From Mesostigma viride (lineage: Eukaryota > Streptophyta > Mesostigmatophyceae > Mesostigmatales > Mesostigmataceae), in contig RPFO01000090.1 in NCBI GenBank assembly GCA_009746045.1, positions 1,166,025 to 1,228,024 of the forward strand: DNA of 62,000 bases, read 5' to 3'. Below are positions 60,701-62,000 of this stretch, piece after piece. A program made the position numbers and the translations under genes. The notes under the pieces are model-generated. The model was not told the DNA's origin, made no database searches, and saw only the letters and a program-made list of their open reading frames with translations. Position 1 is the stretch's first letter; every line of letters begins with the position of its first letter.

Positions 60701-61346
60701 CTACTGCTTTTCTGACAAACTGCTAGCCTACTGTTTTTCTATCCCTGAACGCCCCTCCACGTCACCCAGGGACTGCCTGACAGCCATCAAGGAGCACGGC
60801 TTCAACTCCACAAAGTATCCCGTGATCCTGTCCATCGAGAACCACTGCACTGTCCCCTACCAGCAAGTCATGGCGCGCCACCTGCGCACGCTGCTCGCCG
60901 GGATGCTCGAGGTGCCCGAGGTGCCCCTGGGAGGGACCCTGCCCTCGCCCCAGTCCCTCTACGGGAAGGTCATCGTCAAGTCCAAGAAGTCCTACAAGCC
61001 AAAGCCCGCCGAGGGCGCAGATGCCTCCACGGCGGCCCCCCAGGATGACCTGGACAACGACAACGACGACGAGGATGACCTCCTGCCTGCCCAGGGTGGC
61101 CAATGTGATCCGCTGCCGGCGTCAGGTGTCGCGGCGGCGGCGGCCGATAGAAAGAGCCACAAGAAGAAGACGGTGGCGTTGGCTCCGGAGCTGGCCGAGG
61201 TGGTCTTCCTGGGGGGGGCCACCTTCCGGGGGTTTGACGCAGCGGCCGCCAACCCGGTCCCGCCCAACTACATGGCGTCATACGGCGAGAAGAAGACGAT
61301 GGCGCTGGCGGAGAGGGAGCCGAACCGCTGGATCGAGCACAACAAG
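57771..61346 (+). CDS. Phosphoinositide-specific phospholipase C (PH, EF-hand, X box, start of Y box), incomplete at the window end
   Basis: Exons 57771-58648, 59621-59911 and 60770-61346 join in phase (582 codons) and the gene continues past the window. It hydrolyses PIP2 to diacylglycerol and IP3 at the membrane in a Ca-dependent way. Residues 1-125 resemble a PH domain; a canonical EF loop ([12 protein letters not shown]) is at 148-159. The X box has [14 protein letters not shown], with candidate catalytic His328 and Asn329, Glu358 and Asp360 in ELDVWDG, His379 in YHG and Glu413 in ILSIENHC. A 50-residue acidic X-Y linker (about 480-530) precedes the Y box start ([14 protein letters not shown]). 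Spacing of the active-site residues matches animal PLC-delta except for six extra residues before His379. An N-terminal PH domain is a PLC-delta trait absent from land-plant PLCs. The C2 domain lies outside. Confidence 0.93.
58649..59620 (+). other. PLC intron 1, with repeated motif at its start
   Basis: Donor CTCAG/GTACGC, acceptor CCCGCAG/GTAC. CGGTCTCATCTGATA, CGGTCTCATCCGATA and CGGTCTCACTTGGTA recur about every 60 bp, and ACTCAGGTAC appears again at about 58816, a second donor-like sequence. Confidence 0.75.
59912..60769 (+). other. PLC intron 2, with degenerate copies of the end of exon 2
   Basis: Donor AA/GTGAGT, acceptor CACCCAG/GG. GCTTCACGGCTCACCGG and GATCTACTT (59986-60014) resemble the last 35 bases of exon 2; CTATCTCAAGTGAG (about 60130) and CTATCTCAAGTGTG (about 60235) resemble the exon end plus donor. 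A 27-bp direct repeat (GACAAACTGCTAGCCTACTG) precedes the acceptor. Confidence 0.65.
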
Positions 61347-62000
61347 GTGGGTAAAGAATATGTTGGCGTAAATATTTAAGAAAGGAGAAGTTGGGGGGTG
61401 CAGGATTCCACGCACACACGTGGATGCCAACTAAGCAAGCAAACGTGGGTGGGCGGGCGGGCCGGCAGGCGGGCAGGCGGGCGGGTGGGCGGGCGGGTGG
61501 GCAGGCGGGTGGGCGGGCGGGCAGCCGGGCGGGCGGGCGGGCATTCATGTGGGTATGTCCGTTGGTTCCATGCTTGTTTGTCTTTGAACAAACAAGGTAA
61601 TGAATTGGTAATCAATAATTACCCAATTACCCAGTGAGTAGTACTACTCACGTCCGCCCCCGTGGGGCTAGCAGTTAGATTCGATCCACTGGTTCATATT
61701 GGAGAACTTCGAACGCACTTGCGCCGCTCTCTGGAAAAGGTCTTTTTCGCAGTTGGGCCATCGCTTGGGATGCCTTCGGATCAGGAGACCCCTATAGCCG
61801 CGAAATCATGCAAGAGGTCCTGTGGTCGAATCCGGTATGGTACCAAACTATTTCACTGCTCATGGTATCACATATCCATGCTAGGGGCGTCATGGATCAT
61901 GAGACCACACCTCATACGTAGTCAGTACCGCGGACCTATTGAATCAGAACGATGCACCTATCTACTAAATACAATACACCTATTCACTAGCCAATGTTAT
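61347..62000. repeat. PLC intron 3 (start) with GC-rich minisatellite and tRNA-like fragments
   Basis: Donor AAG/GTGGGT. 61440-61545 is a GGGCGGGC/GGCAGGCGG array. 61640-61860 has B-box-like AGATTCGATCC and GGTCGAATCC, suggesting SINE remnants. No further PLC exon is visible before the window ends. Confidence 0.6.

Noticed and set aside
61640-61860. Functional tRNA genes suggested by GATTCGATCC and GGTCGAATCC
   Set aside because: No matching acceptor stem, A box or anticodon arm could be found around these B-box-like sequences.

Overview
The window is nuclear DNA from a eukaryote, most likely a repeat-rich green-lineage alga. The species cannot be fixed from the sequence. Spliceosomal introns with consistent phases, short TTTAGGG-like tracts near 32.85 kb, SR-protein and phospholipase C genes, LINE/SINE families and very long microsatellites all exclude a prokaryote. 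Most of the longest open frames in the left two thirds are translations of simple repeats, not genes.

Layout. 1-2,700 is a polypurine block (GA, GGGAGA, GGGA) interrupted by a CGTAAG hexamer array. 2,701-3,530 is a 366-bp tandem repeat. 3,627-4,373 is a small fold-back element with a tRNA-like centre. 5,279-26,978 is one giant fold-back element of 21.7 kb: inverted arms of about 2.3 kb, each with a GCATGC-rich minisatellite, around a 71-bp minisatellite that is inverted about a centre at 8.59 kb (1 kb on the left, 16 kb on the right). The inner arms look identical and the outer 650 bp have diverged. 28.1-32.1 kb holds a transposase-like gene in three frames, preceded by a 229-bp tandem repeat built from the palindromes CGCCGGCCGTCG and CGCCGGCCGGCG; one palindrome recurs inside an intron of the gene.

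32.8-41.7 kb is a nest of retroelements that can be ordered by target-site duplications: a plus-strand LINE (family 2) is broken by a minus-strand LINE (family 1 copy A, 11-bp TSD) and by a second family 1 copy (B), which is itself broken by a 2,147-bp non-autonomous LTR element (5-bp TSD, LTRs identical by eye) and a 704-bp retroelement (9-bp TSD). Several families end in the same small hairpin (core CTCCCAACGGAG) plus an AT-rich tail. 42,039-44,321 is a non-autonomous piggyBac-like element (TTAA target, CCCGTG termini) with 18-bp subterminal palindromes.

From 45 kb the window is genic. A nine-exon minus-strand gene (56,547 to 45,344) encodes a 900-residue SCAF4/SCAF8-like protein: an N-terminal RNA polymerase II CTD-interacting domain, a Pro/Gln/Gly-rich middle and an RD/RS-rich tail. 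All nine exons join in phase. Divergent from it, 57,771 to beyond 61,346 (plus strand) encodes a phosphoinositide phospholipase C with PH domain, EF-hand, complete X box and the start of the Y box; the remainder lies outside the window. The two genes share a 1.2-kb intergenic region with a palindrome centred on CACGTG. They have no obvious functional link beyond a possible shared promoter region.
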